A stretch of DNA of 64,000 bases from an uncultured Lachnospiraceae bacterium (GCA_945609985.1 CALYZQ010000001.1:1-64000), one strand, 5' to 3'; counted from the first letter of the stretch, positions 50,922 to 61,405 are shown. A program made the numbers and translations. Notes: generated by a model not told the origin, from the sequence alone.

Positions 50922-51295
50922 CTCAGCCCTCCATAATCTTCATATATTTCGTCAATCAATGCATGAACTTCCTCACGGGAAATATTTTTACAACTGCTCT
51001 TTGCAAGTATTACCCGCAATTCTCTCTTTAACTCATTCAGCGTATGCATTCTATCCACATCAATGGCAATCACTGCACCTCTTCTTCTGTCAACCTTTAC
51101 ATAACCCTCCTGTTTCAAAACAGTGTATGCCTTGTTTACCGTATGCATGTTGATACCAATTGTATCTGCCAGCTGTCGCACACTGGGAAGCGAATCGCCC
51201 TCCCGAAACTGTGCCGTAGCAATACCCATAATAATCTGATTGCGCAGCTGCAGGTACAAAGCTTCATCACTGTTAAAATCTATTTGAATTATCAT
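50918..51295 (-). CDS. GntR (YtrA-like) family transcriptional regulator
   Basis: EALYLQLRNQIIMGIATAQFREGDSLPSVRQLADTIGINMHTVNKAYTVLKQEGYV; short C-terminus; ATGA overlap with clpC. Confidence 0.93.
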   Translation of the reverse strand: MIIQIDFNSDEALYLQLRNQIIMGIATAQFREGDSLPSVRQLADTIGINMHTVNKAYTVLKQEGYVKVDRRRGAVIAIDVDRMHTLNELKRELRVILAKSSCKNISREEVHALIDEIYEDYGGLR

Positions 51296-51347
51296 ATCTG
51301 CTCCTTTCCGCACAATACGCAATCACATTTCATTTTGTTATATTCAT

Positions 51348-51375
51348 ATTATAACAGCTGTCAAAAAGCTGTCAA
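51348..51375 (-). promoter_or_regulatory. gntR-clpC promoter with tandem direct repeat
   Basis: minus strand TTGACAGCT-TT-TTGACAGCT-GTTATAAT; repeats 11 bp apart; TTGACA-16 bp-TATAAT. Confidence 0.65.
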
Positions 51376-51465
51376 CCTCACATACATAAAGTTTATAGTT
51401 TTTTATCAATTAAAAAGCGACAATAGAAGTGTATTAACTTCCATTATCGCCTTTTATTTCATGTT

Positions 51466-52875
51466 CTAGCTTTCTTCTTCGCCATCCCAGTGCAGAAATT
51501 CAAATTCAAACTCATCGTCATCCTGCATAAAATTCTTAGACTTCCATCCTGCGTTCTGGGCTCCGCCTGCCTTTACAGTTTCAGGCGCTTTTACCTCCTG
51601 AGGCTTTATGGTACTTACCGGACGTTCCTGCTTAGGCTGTGCTTCACCCGCCGGTCTTGTTCCCTGCTGCGCGCTACCATTTGCCTGCCTGGTCGGCTGC
51701 TGTGCACCGCCGCTTGCCTGTCTGGTCATCTGCGCCCCTGCATTTGCAGGACGTGCCTGTTGGGACTGGCTTCCTGCCACTCTCGCTCCCTGCGCAGGCT
51801 TTGCACCGCTTTGCTTCTCCGCACCCACTGTATGCATTACCTTCTGGTTACTTCCCTGCGGTCTGCTTTCGCTACGTCTGCGAATGGTCTCACGTTCTAC
51901 CTCTCTAATGTATGCAGAATCCATCATATCTTTGATTCTATATACCAAAAATGCGATTGCTCCACCCATGGCAATAAGTAATATTACCAAAAGAATAATC
52001 GTGGTCTTTTGACCCTTTACTTTCTTATGTTCCTTCTCCCAATCCGCGTATAGCTGCTGGTTCTGATTTGCCACATTGAACATGTCGTCAATTGCATATT
52101 TCACACCTTCCACGTTGTTAATCAGATACCACTTCTCATTGTCATAGCTTGTCTCATAATCCTTGGAAACCACCACCGGATTATCAGACGGCAGTGACGG
52201 CTCATCTGCCGGCGGAAGCACAACTGGGTCATCTGCTACCGGAGGCGTAAGCTCACCGGAAAGTTCCACATAATCCGAACGGATAAATCCTTTTACTTCC
52301 GTACCGTTATTGATAAAATTCACCTGATACCATACTTTACCGTCAGTACCATTGGCTTTACCGGTCACAGTAATTGCCATGCCTTTTTCTACCGCAGTCA
52401 CAATCTGGCTGGTGGTGGATGCATTACTTCTTACGCGCACCTTTTGGCTACCTGTAACACTGGCACTGATAGGGTTCACCGGCTCCACTGTTGCCGGTGT
52501 CTCCGGTGTGGAAGGTTCCGGTGTGGCAGTTGTAGTTGTCTCATTCACCTTAGTAGGAGGGGTAGTGCCGTCTGTAATCTGAACCAAATCTGAACGGATA
52601 TATCCCAAAGTATCCGCATCTACAAAAATCTGATACCAGATTTTTCCGTCCTCGCCAGTAGTCTGATGGTTAATGGTCACCACTGAATCTTTAAAAGCGC
52701 TGCCAAGAGCCTTACTGGAACCGTTTGGCTCCTTACGGATATTTGCACTGCTTGCCGTAACCTTTCCCTGACTCTGCGCATGGCTTAAAAGTGTAAACTG
52801 TTCCACACACAAACCCAGTGTGAGAGCCAGCAACAATGCCGATGCACACATCATAATCTTTTTCCCCAAGTGCAT
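51466..52875 (-). CDS. SH3b-domain protein with C-terminal TM and Q/A-rich cytoplasmic tail
   Basis: SH3b repeats VTASSANIRKEPNGSSKALG, VRVRSNASTTSQIV; TM segment TTIILLVILLIAMGGAIAFLVYRI. Confidence 0.8.
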   Translation of the reverse strand: MHLGKKIMMCASALLLALTLGLCVEQFTLLSHAQSQGKVTASSANIRKEPNGSSKALGSAFKDSVVTINHQTTGEDGKIWYQIFVDADTLGYIRSDLVQITDGTTPPTKVNETTTTATPEPSTPETPATVEPVNPISASVTGSQKVRVRSNASTTSQIVTAVEKGMAITVTGKANGTDGKVWYQVNFINNGTEVKGFIRSDYVELSGELTPPVADDPVVLPPADEPSLPSDNPVVVSKDYETSYDNEKWYLINNVEGVKYAIDDMFNVANQNQQLYADWEKEHKKVKGQKTTIILLVILLIAMGGAIAFLVYRIKDMMDSAYIREVERETIRRRSESRPQGSNQKVMHTVGAEKQSGAKPAQGARVAGSQSQQARPANAGAQMTRQASGGAQQPTRQANGSAQQGTRPAGEAQPKQERPVSTIKPQEVKAPETVKAGGAQNAGWKSKNFMQDDDEFEFEFLHWDGEEES

Positions 52876-52944
52876 TTTACTTACTCTTCTCATATGCCAT
52901 CCTTTCTCAACTAACCTTCTCTGTTGATATTTATCTCATAAATG

Positions 52945-54222
52945 TTATACCAAATCAATTGCCTTGCCGATATCATTACGCTTATACTTATTTGCAAAGG
53001 AAACCCATTCCGTCGCTTCATATGCCTTCGCACGCGCTTCTTTCAAGGTAGCTCCCTTGGCCGTTACACCTAACACACGACCACCGTTAGTTACGATGCG
53101 TCCCTTATCGTCAAACTTGCTTCCTGCATGGAAACAGAAGTAATCATCCTTATCATCAAAGTTCTCAAGACCGGTAATTTCAAAGCCCTTCTCATAGCTC
53201 TCAGGATATCCATCAGATGCAAGTACCACACAAACTGCCGCATTGTCTTCAAATTCCAAATCAATCTGATCCAAAGTACCGTCAATGCAGGCATCAATCA
53301 CATCCATGATGTCGTTCTTCATACGGCAGAGAACTACCTGTGTCTCAGGATCTCCGAATCTTGCGTTGTACTCAAGCACTCTGGGACCATTGGGGGTAAG
53401 CATAAGTCCGAAGAAAATAACACCCTTAAACTCTCTTCCCTCTGCTGCCATAGCATCCACGGTAGCCTGATATATATATTTCTTGCAGAACTCGTCCACT
53501 TCCGCAGTATAGAAGGGAGTGGGTGAAAAGGTTCCCATACCGCCGGTATTCAATCCCTCATCATTATCCTTTGCACGCTTATGATCCTGTGCGGAAGTCA
53601 TAATCTTAATATTTTTACCATCCACAAAGGACAACACGGAAACCTCAGGGCCTGTGATAAACTCTTCAATTACCATACGGTTTCCTGCGCTTCCGAAGTG
53701 CTTATCAAGCATAATCTCTTTTACGCCTGCCTTCGCCTCCTCTAAGGTATTGCAAATCAAAACACCCTTACCGAGAGCAAGACCATCCGCCTTAAGTACG
53801 ATAGGCATGGGCGCAGTCTCCAAATATGCCAGTGCCTTGTTGGGGTCATCAAAGTTTTCATAGGCTGCGGTGGGAATATTGTATTTCTTCATAAGGTCCT
53901 TGGAAAACGCTTTACTTCCCTCTAAGATAGCTGCCTTTTTATTAGGTCCGAAGGTACGGATACCTGCTGCCTGCAGTTCATCCACAAGTCCACCCACCAA
54001 GGGATCATCCGGTGCCACAAACACCAAATCCACTTCCTTTTCCTTTGCGTAAGCAACAACCTTATCAAATTCCATCACACCGATGGAGGGCTCACACTCT
54101 GCAATCTGTGCAATACCGGCATTGCCGGGTACACAATAAAGCTTCTCCACTCTTTTACTCTTTTTCATGCTAATTGCGATGGCATGCTCACGTCCGCCTC
54201 CGCCTACGATTAAAACCTTCAT
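52945..54222 (-). CDS. purD: phosphoribosylamine-glycine ligase
   Basis: MKVLIVGGGGREHAIA, LKADGLALGKGV, EYNARFGDPETQVVL. Confidence 0.98.
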   Translation of the reverse strand: MKVLIVGGGGREHAIAISMKKSKRVEKLYCVPGNAGIAQIAECEPSIGVMEFDKVVAYAKEKEVDLVFVAPDDPLVGGLVDELQAAGIRTFGPNKKAAILEGSKAFSKDLMKKYNIPTAAYENFDDPNKALAYLETAPMPIVLKADGLALGKGVLICNTLEEAKAGVKEIMLDKHFGSAGNRMVIEEFITGPEVSVLSFVDGKNIKIMTSAQDHKRAKDNDEGLNTGGMGTFSPTPFYTAEVDEFCKKYIYQATVDAMAAEGREFKGVIFFGLMLTPNGPRVLEYNARFGDPETQVVLCRMKNDIMDVIDACIDGTLDQIDLEFEDNAAVCVVLASDGYPESYEKGFEITGLENFDDKDDYFCFHAGSKFDDKGRIVTNGGRVLGVTAKGATLKEARAKAYEATEWVSFANKYKRNDIGKAIDLV

Positions 54223-54288
54223 GATGATACCTCACTTATATTTTAAATATGCTCTATGTATACTGCCTGTCTCGTTACAAACAGTTCT

Positions 54289-54912
54289 CTACACATGTCT
54301 TACCTTACCATCAACCACTGCAATACGGCCGTTTGCAATATCATCGATTGCCTTAGGAAGGATAATCCACTCCGCCTGCTCCATAACACGCTGCTGCAAT
54401 ACTTCTGCCGTGTCATCCTCTTCTATCATGACCGGCTTTTGGGCAATGATGGGACCCTCGTCCATGCCTTCCGTCACAAAATGAACGGTAGCTCCCGTCA
54501 CCTTCACGCCACGCTCCAATGCCTTTTCATGCACCTTCAATCCATAGTATCCCACTCCGCAGAAGGAGGGGATTAAGGAAGGATGAATATTGATAATACG
54601 GTTGCTGTATTTCTTTACCATAGCTTCCGGAATCGCCACCAAAAATCCTGCGAGCACTACCAAATCCGGTGTAAACTCTTCCACCTTGGCAAGCAGAGCG
54701 TCATTAAATGTAGCCCTGTCTGCAAAATCCTTGGGAGACACACTGACAGCCGGAATGCCTGCTGCCTTTGCCCTGTCAAGACTCTTTACGGTCTTGTTGT
54801 TGCTGATAACACCTACAAGCTCGGCATTTGTAATCTTATCAGCCTTTATGGCATCAATAATTGCCTGTAAATTGGTACCACCGCCGGATACCAAAACCAC
54901 AACTCTTAGCAT
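54289..54912 (-). CDS. purN: phosphoribosylglycinamide formyltransferase
   Basis: [28 protein letters not shown]. Confidence 0.97.
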   Translation of the reverse strand: MLRVVVLVSGGGTNLQAIIDAIKADKITNAELVGVISNNKTVKSLDRAKAAGIPAVSVSPKDFADRATFNDALLAKVEEFTPDLVVLAGFLVAIPEAMVKKYSNRIINIHPSLIPSFCGVGYYGLKVHEKALERGVKVTGATVHFVTEGMDEGPIIAQKPVMIEEDDTAEVLQQRVMEQAEWIILPKAIDDIANGRIAVVDGKVRHV

Positions 54913-55931
54913 AATGTTACACCCTTCTCACCAGCTTCACAGGTACCTACAATGTATGCGGTATCTCCTGCCGCCTTAATTGCTTCCATGGTCTTGTCCA
55001 CGTCAGCGGGATCAACAGCAAGCACCATACCAAGACCCATGTTGTAAGTATTGTACATCATATCCTCTTCGATATTTCCTGTCTTCTGTAATAATTTGAA
55101 GATTGCGGGAATCTCGTAGCTGTCCTTCTTTACAACGGCACGCACACCATCAGGAAGCATTCTGGGAATATTCTCCTGGAAACCGCCGCCTGTGATATGG
55201 CTGCAACCGTGCACGGTAACGCCTGCATCCTTAATGGACTTCAGCGCCTTTACATAAATTCTGGTGGGTGCAATCAGAGCCTCACCCAGAGTAGTACCAA
55301 GCTCATCATAATATGTATTCAGGCTCTCCGTGGTCATCTCAAACACCTTACGCACCAAAGAGAAACCATTGGAATGAACGCCGGAGGAAGCAATACCAAT
55401 CAGGGTATCTCCCGCTTTAATCTTCTCACCGGTAATCAAATCCTTCTCATCAACCACACCAACTGCAAAGCCTGCCAAATCATACTCATCCTCGGGCATA
55501 AGACCGGGATGCTCTGCGGTCTCGCCACCAATCAGTGCACAGCCGGACTGCTTACAGCCCTCAGCCACACCCTTAACGATGGTTGCAATCTTCTCAGGGT
55601 AGTTCTTACCACATGCAATGTAATCCAAGAAGAATAAAGGCTCACCACCTGCACATGCCACGTCATTTACACACATTGCCACTGCATCAATACCGATGGT
55701 ATCATGCTTATCCATCAAAAATGCAAGCTTTACCTTGGTACCGCATCCGTCTGTGCCTGACAGAAGAATGGGGTTCTCCATATCCTTAATTGCTGCCAAT
55801 GAAAATGCTCCGGAAAATCCGCCAAGACCACCCAATACTTCGGGGCGCATGGTCTCCTTTACATGCTTTTTCATAAGCTCCACTGACTTGTATCCTGCTT
55901 CAATATCTACTCCGGCTTTCTTGTAATCCAT
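54906..55931 (-). CDS. purM: phosphoribosylformylglycinamidine cyclo-ligase
   Basis: [42 protein letters not shown]. Confidence 0.97.
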   Translation of the reverse strand: MDYKKAGVDIEAGYKSVELMKKHVKETMRPEVLGGLGGFSGAFSLAAIKDMENPILLSGTDGCGTKVKLAFLMDKHDTIGIDAVAMCVNDVACAGGEPLFFLDYIACGKNYPEKIATIVKGVAEGCKQSGCALIGGETAEHPGLMPEDEYDLAGFAVGVVDEKDLITGEKIKAGDTLIGIASSGVHSNGFSLVRKVFEMTTESLNTYYDELGTTLGEALIAPTRIYVKALKSIKDAGVTVHGCSHITGGGFQENIPRMLPDGVRAVVKKDSYEIPAIFKLLQKTGNIEEDMMYNTYNMGLGMVLAVDPADVDKTMEAIKAAGDTAYIVGTCEAGEKGVTLC

Positions 55932-55953
55932 TTTAAATTCTCCTCGTTTTGTA

Positions 55954-56490
55954 TTATTTCTTCATACCGTCCAGGTATGCTTTATATCCTACTTCCTTAA
56001 GCTTTGCATCCTTATTCACTACCTGATCCTTCAAAGATGCACTGTAGTCCTTAAGACGCTGTAACAAATCCGCATCAGAGGTTGCCAAAATCTTAGCAGC
56101 CAAAAGTCCTGCATTGGCACCGCCGTTAATTGCCACGGTAGCCACAGGAATACCTGAGGGCATCTGTACTATTGAGTAAAGAGAGTCACGGCCTCCGAGA
56201 GAAGTTGTGTGCATGGGAATACCGATTACCGGCATAGGGAAAATCGCCGCACACATACCGGGCAAATGCGCTGCCATGCCTGCGCCTGCAATAATCACCT
56301 TGAAGCCTTTCTCCTCTGCACTCTTCGCGTACTCGAAAAACACATCCGGTTCTCTGTGTGCACTGATAATGGTCATCTCGTAAGGGATATTCAGCTCCTC
56401 CAAAATATCTGCCGCCTTTGCCATAACAGGCATATCGGAATCACTTCCCATCACAATACCAACCTTAGACACCTTTTCTAAACTAGCCAT
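55954..56490 (-). CDS. purE: 5-(carboxyamino)imidazole ribonucleotide mutase
   Basis: [33 protein letters not shown]. Confidence 0.95.
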   Translation of the reverse strand: MASLEKVSKVGIVMGSDSDMPVMAKAADILEELNIPYEMTIISAHREPDVFFEYAKSAEEKGFKVIIAGAGMAAHLPGMCAAIFPMPVIGIPMHTTSLGGRDSLYSIVQMPSGIPVATVAINGGANAGLLAAKILATSDADLLQRLKDYSASLKDQVVNKDAKLKEVGYKAYLDGMKK

Positions 56491-56638
56491 GACATCCTCC
56501 TTAATTTGCAATATATTTCCACCTTTAGTTTACTAAAATTAACAGTGGTATGCAACCTTTATCTTCTTAATTTTTTCTTTTTGTGGCAAAGTTCGAATTA
56601 TTTTGCTTCCCACACCTTTTCTCTGTGCAAATTGCTCG

Positions 56639-58711
56639 TTATGCTTCAAACGCTCTATTTAATTCCTCCGTACCCGAAAGCACAAATCTGCCCTTTTGGA
56701 TAATGGGTATCTTTACACCATCCGTTCTCACGGCATTAAGTTCTCCCAGTTCATCATAGGGAATTGTAATATCCGTGTGACAGTTAAAATATGCTTTCTC
56801 CGGTCTGCTGTTTCGAAGCAGTGACACTTCATTGTCCTTTGCCACAATCTCCTTGCCGTCCGGATTATATACTCTAATCTCCTCCGTATGGGAATAACAG
56901 GTATCTCCCACTGCAAAGTGAGGGCCCATTTTCTCAGCTATCAGGATGGGAAGCTTATCCTCCACCATAAGCTTGTTTGCAATTACATAAGCGGTGGTAT
57001 TGGTACCGATTGCAAACTCTCCTATGGGGAGGGTCTTATGGCGAAACAGCACATTTTCTTTGATAAATGCCCTATTCTCTTCTTCCTTCTCAAAATTGTC
57101 ACAGGTATAGTCCGTTATCATTCCATCCTCAAAGGTAATCGCCAGATTACGGAATTCCAGACCGTTTAAATATACCTTTTTCACATGAAGCAAACCGTTT
57201 GTCCCTTTCAGCACGGGAGAGGTAAACACTTCACCCACCGGAATATTCACATCCGCCACACAATTTTCAAATATGGTTTCCTTTGCAGGATTTGTAAGCT
57301 TGTGTAGGTTAATGCGTAAATCTGTACGATTCTCTCCACATCCCTTTATTTCACAATAATCTGCCGTATCCAGCACGTCAATCAGCTTCTGCTGAATTCC
57401 CTGATACAGCTTATAGTCCAGCGTATTAATCCGGATGGTCTCCTCAAACAGCTCCTCAAAAACATCTCCGATTTCCGGGATAGGAAAAGCTATAATGGTA
57501 AAGCTTCTCTCCTCCTCTAAAATATAATTACGCTGTAGTTCTCCCGCCTTTTGACGGTATTCTACCCAAAGAGCATTCTGCTCCTCACTAAGTCTTAAAC
57601 TCTCCGGCTTATTCACCGGTTCAAAATCCTTCTCACCGAAAGTCTCTACAAGTGCCGGCCCTGCATAGCCCAGTGCCGCATCCTTATACTCCTCAAAGGC
57701 TGTATGGCTGACCTCCAGCCTGCGGTTCATATAAATTTTGTCAAAGAACAATGCCTTGTCGTCCTTGTGGTCAAAATCATACTGCCTGTTGGGCTCCCCA
57801 CCGTAAAATCCTGTTTTGAAAATAGAGGGATTATACAAAATACTATAAGGATTTCTGTAGATAACAGGCTTAAGTCCAATTTTATCGTAATTTTCTATGG
57901 CACGTTTTATCATGCGTTCAAAGCCAAGGCGGTAACGGATATCTACCACCTTCTTTTTGGATAAATCCTTATTGCCCATCACAAAACCCATGCGATACCC
58001 TTCCGTATAAGTATCTGCCATGGTACAAATGGTTTCCTCGGGAAGAGACGCCATAAACCGTGCCATCGTAAGCTCATTTTCACTGATATACTCACCATAT
58101 GCAAACAGATACCGAACATCAGACAAATCCTGCTTCATCACAATATCTGCCGCAAAGGTTTCCTCTCCCGTCACCAGTTCCTTTGTGCGCTGCAGGGTAG
58201 CCACATCCGCATAATCACTGACAAACCAATAAATCATCTGGCGGATGCTCTCATAACCGGGAAGCATACCATTTTCCTGCCACTCATAGGAAAATGCTGC
58301 ATAAATCTCCAAAAAGAGTTCCATGCGAATTACTGTTTCAAAGGTTTTTCCTTCATAAACAAAACCAATGAGACTGCGCATTTCAGTATACAAAAATGAA
58401 AGCAGCGCTCCAAATTCTTCTCCCAGCTCTTTCACCGCGTATGTCGGGTTGGCATAACTCACTTCATAATTTTCCTCAAGTATATCCTCATACAGGGCGT
58501 GGTTTCTTTGCAGCAGTTCCTCTATAGGAGCACTTTTAAGACCGCCTGCTCCGATAAACGCCGCGGTCTCATCCATCTGTATCAAAAAGGAAGCCACCTT
58601 GACAAAGTACTTTTCAAAAGCAGGATTTCCAAAGTGCTCCTCCCTGATTTCATAAATTCTCGCCAAGGCAAGCGAATGCCTTTCCTTCATCATTTCATCC
58701 ATATCAGTCAT
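56639..58711 (-). CDS. M29-like (thermophilic) aminopeptidase family protein
   Basis: C-terminal LRINLHKL..GEFAIGTNTTAYVIANKLMVEDKLPILIAEKMGPHFAVGDTCYSHTE resembles M29 enzymes; long N-terminal extension. Confidence 0.65.
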   Translation of the reverse strand: MTDMDEMMKERHSLALARIYEIREEHFGNPAFEKYFVKVASFLIQMDETAAFIGAGGLKSAPIEELLQRNHALYEDILEENYEVSYANPTYAVKELGEEFGALLSFLYTEMRSLIGFVYEGKTFETVIRMELFLEIYAAFSYEWQENGMLPGYESIRQMIYWFVSDYADVATLQRTKELVTGEETFAADIVMKQDLSDVRYLFAYGEYISENELTMARFMASLPEETICTMADTYTEGYRMGFVMGNKDLSKKKVVDIRYRLGFERMIKRAIENYDKIGLKPVIYRNPYSILYNPSIFKTGFYGGEPNRQYDFDHKDDKALFFDKIYMNRRLEVSHTAFEEYKDAALGYAGPALVETFGEKDFEPVNKPESLRLSEEQNALWVEYRQKAGELQRNYILEEERSFTIIAFPIPEIGDVFEELFEETIRINTLDYKLYQGIQQKLIDVLDTADYCEIKGCGENRTDLRINLHKLTNPAKETIFENCVADVNIPVGEVFTSPVLKGTNGLLHVKKVYLNGLEFRNLAITFEDGMITDYTCDNFEKEEENRAFIKENVLFRHKTLPIGEFAIGTNTTAYVIANKLMVEDKLPILIAEKMGPHFAVGDTCYSHTEEIRVYNPDGKEIVAKDNEVSLLRNSRPEKAYFNCHTDITIPYDELGELNAVRTDGVKIPIIQKGRFVLSGTEELNRAFEA

Positions 58712-58733
58712 TAAAACACCCTTTCACACCAAA

Positions 58734-59051
58734 TCAGTTCATTCTTCCCAGATAGAGCAGACAGCCTATGCCTATCAGAACCACACTATTGAAAACTGTC
58801 CCCAAACAGGGAAACAGCTTGTAATTTTCCTTCTCCTTCAAGGTCACTATACCAAGAACCAGACCAACTACCGAAAAGATAGTCGAAAGCAGTCCAGTCA
58901 CTCCGTAACCGCCCTTTGCATTTCCACCGTTTTTATAGGTCAGATAAATTACAATTATCATGGAAATCAGACTTATAATGCCCAGAATCATGGACATAAT
59001 CGCCTTGTCCGAATGCTTTTTATTGGTAAAAATATAATTTTTTCTCTTCAT
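58734..59051 (-). CDS. small multi-TM membrane protein
   Basis: 105 aa hydrophobic ORF, three TM-like segments. Confidence 0.6.
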   Translation of the reverse strand: MKRKNYIFTNKKHSDKAIMSMILGIISLISMIIVIYLTYKNGGNAKGGYGVTGLLSTIFSVVGLVLGIVTLKEKENYKLFPCLGTVFNSVVLIGIGCLLYLGRMN

Positions 59052-59078
59052 ATTTACTCATTTCCATAAAAGTCTAAA

Positions 59079-59102
59079 AGGCACTCCCCTGCGGAAATGC
59101 CT
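59079..59102 (-). terminator. weak intrinsic terminator after the 50-aa ORF
   Basis: minus strand AGGCATTTCCGCAGGGGAGTGCCTTTTA. Confidence 0.5.
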
Positions 59103-59122
59103 GATAGCTCAATCTCACTTAT

Positions 59123-59275
59123 TTAGAACAAAATTTTGGACTTGCCGGAAATCAGCTTTGCGCCACTGATAATCAGAAGCACACCTGTGGCGATTCCCAC
59201 CACCAGGGAAACTACTCCCATTATAATATTTGCAACACCTGCACCGCTCATCGTTTTATAAACTTTTTCTTCCAT
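59123..59275 (-). CDS. 50-aa small membrane protein (absent from supplied ORF track)
   Basis: MEEKVYKTMSGAGVANIIMGVVSLVVGIATGVLLIISGAKLISGKSKILF*, preceded by GAGGAGGAAGCGC. Confidence 0.65.
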   Translation of the reverse strand: MEEKVYKTMSGAGVANIIMGVVSLVVGIATGVLLIISGAKLISGKSKILF

Positions 59276-59333
59276 GCGCTTCCTCCTCATCTTTTATTAA
59301 TGTAAATATTGCCTTATGCGAATTCCTCTGTAT

Positions 59334-60011
59334 TTATACACCGTATTCCTTGTAATACTCGTCAATAGCCGCCTTCAAGGTATCATCAATATAAACATTG
59401 CCGTTATACTCTTTGTTATACAGATGCTCAATAACATCGGACATGGTTACGATGGCATTTGCTTCAAAACCATACTTCTCCTTAATCTCCTCTAAAGCAC
59501 GCTTCTCACCGCCAAGGCCTTTTTCACAGCGATCCAAAGATACCATCAAACCGATGATTTCCACATTTGCCGCACCTCTTACCTTGGGAACGGTTTCCTC
59601 CATGGACTTACCGGAAGTAGTAACATCCTCAATCATCACTACGCGATCGCCGTCCTTTAACTTACTGCCCAGGAAGCTTCCCTTATCCGCACCGTGATCC
59701 TTCTCCTCCTTACGGTCGGAGCAGTAACGTATCTCCTTGCCGTAAAGCTTGCTGTATGCAATGGCAGTCACAACGCTGATGGGAATACCCTTGTATGCAG
59801 GTCCGAACAACACATCGAAATCATCTCCGTAAGTATTATGAATTGCCTTTGCGTAATACTCGCCCAGCCCCATCAACTGGCTGCCTGTCACATATGCACC
59901 CGCATTCATAAAGAAAGGTGACTTACGTCCGCTCTTTAATGTAAACTCACCAAACTTTAATACCTGACAATCTACCATAAACTCAATAAACTCCTGCTTG
60001 TAACTTTCCAT
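59334..60011 (-). CDS. pyrE: orotate phosphoribosyltransferase
   Basis: FTLKSGRKSPFFMNAG, RVVMIEDVTTSGKSMEET PRPP motif. Confidence 0.96.
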   Translation of the reverse strand: MESYKQEFIEFMVDCQVLKFGEFTLKSGRKSPFFMNAGAYVTGSQLMGLGEYYAKAIHNTYGDDFDVLFGPAYKGIPISVVTAIAYSKLYGKEIRYCSDRKEEKDHGADKGSFLGSKLKDGDRVVMIEDVTTSGKSMEETVPKVRGAANVEIIGLMVSLDRCEKGLGGEKRALEEIKEKYGFEANAIVTMSDVIEHLYNKEYNGNVYIDDTLKAAIDEYYKEYGV

Positions 60012-60146
60012 TGTTCATCCTCCTTAACATCCAATATCCCATTCATACTACCATAAAACCATGTATTTTTCAACTATCCAGTATCTATTCATCCTATAAA
60101 TTTCTTAATATCTTTTTCAATGCTTAACACATTCCATTTGCAGATG

Positions 60147-60857
60147 TTAGTCCTTCTTTATTGAATACTTCTCTCTAAATGCTTCATAATCCGCTTTTGC
60201 AATTTTATATTGTTCTCCTGCCTGCTCCTCATTCATAGAATACTCTGACTCTTGTGCCTCACCTTGCAATGCATCTGAAATAATCCTTTTCAAATACTCC
60301 TTCTGTTCATAATTCGCCATAACCAGTGAATCTCTCACATACATTGGATTGTTTCTTAGCAACGCCACTTGAAAATCTACACCTTTTCCCTTTAGATAAT
60401 GCCACAGAAATGTAATGCAAGTTCTGGTGTTTCCTTCTCTGAAAGGATGAATGCTCCATAATGCCAACAAAAAATCAGAAAGCACCTCTCCCTTTTTCGC
60501 AGTCTTCACCCAATCAATATCTGCATATTCTTGTAGTAGATTCTCTAATCGCCTCTCAATTTCATGGTAGTCCGCATACTCTGCCGAACCACCGGACAAA
60601 ACACGCTCACTCTTGTACAAATTCTCTTTTCGGAATGTTCCTGCCCATTCATAAATATCCCCAAATAAATACTTGTGGATGGATACCATGTGCTCTACAT
60701 CATAAGTATAGGCAATCCTCGTAGGCTTCACATCCAACCCTAACAGCTTTGCAAACACCTTCTGTATTTCAAATTTTCCCAAAAGTTCCTTATCACGAAT
60801 GTTATATTTATTGGTAAGAACATCACTTTCCGGGTAACAATTTCTTCCACCGCTCAT
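60147..60857 (-). CDS. Fic-domain protein
   Basis: Fic motif HPFREGNTRT. Confidence 0.93.
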   Translation of the reverse strand: MSGGRNCYPESDVLTNKYNIRDKELLGKFEIQKVFAKLLGLDVKPTRIAYTYDVEHMVSIHKYLFGDIYEWAGTFRKENLYKSERVLSGGSAEYADYHEIERRLENLLQEYADIDWVKTAKKGEVLSDFLLALWSIHPFREGNTRTCITFLWHYLKGKGVDFQVALLRNNPMYVRDSLVMANYEQKEYLKRIISDALQGEAQESEYSMNEEQAGEQYKIAKADYEAFREKYSIKKD

Positions 60858-60860
60858 ACA

Positions 60861-61220
60861 CTACACTCCCAAATACTCAAATCTATCAATTCTGACTTCC
60901 ATCTCTTCCAACGTTATTTTTCCAAAGATATAGGAGTCCAAAACCTCCATAAACAATTCATCCGGACCATTGGTGGCACTTAGCATAATAGCCATAGCAT
61001 TTTCTACGCTCTTTCTTCTCGCATCGCATGCCTCCACATAACTTTGGCTGATAATCATTCCTTTATATTGCAAAATCGTTCTCATCATATTGATAACGTA
61101 TGCCGGAGGGTTCCTTCTTTCCTGTTCCCAATCTTTCAAAGTAGAAACCGGAACATCAAACATTTTAGCAAATTTACTCTGGCTCAAGCCTGTTTGTAAA
61201 CGCAATTCTCTTACTTCCAT
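60861..61220 (-). CDS. HTH (XRE-type) DNA-binding protein, putative partner of Fic
   Basis: LRLQTGLSQSKFAKMFDVPVSTLKDWEQERRNPPAYV; 3-nt gap to fic. Confidence 0.88.
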   Translation of the reverse strand: MEVRELRLQTGLSQSKFAKMFDVPVSTLKDWEQERRNPPAYVINMMRTILQYKGMIISQSYVEACDARRKSVENAMAIMLSATNGPDELFMEVLDSYIFGKITLEEMEVRIDRFEYLGV

Positions 61221-61311
61221 GATAATTACCTCCACTCATTTCTCTATATATAGTATACGGCATTGCCTACCATTATGCAAGATTTATCCCAAAACTATCT
61301 TTTCTAAAAAC

Positions 61312-61345
61312 GCACAAAGTATTACTTTTTTCAAATACTTTGTGC
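61312..61345. terminator. AT-rich hairpin with flanking T/A runs
   Basis: GCACAAAGTATTACTTTTTTCAAATACTTTGTGCATTTTT. Confidence 0.6.
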
Positions 61346-61372
61346 ATTTTTCAAAATACCAATCACAAAAGC

Positions 61373-61405
61373 GGCGGTGAACCACAAAAACTTGTCTTCA
61401 CCGCC
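61373..61405. repeat. inverted repeat
   Basis: GGCGGTGAA-CCACAAAAACTTGTC-TTCACCGCC. Confidence 0.7.
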
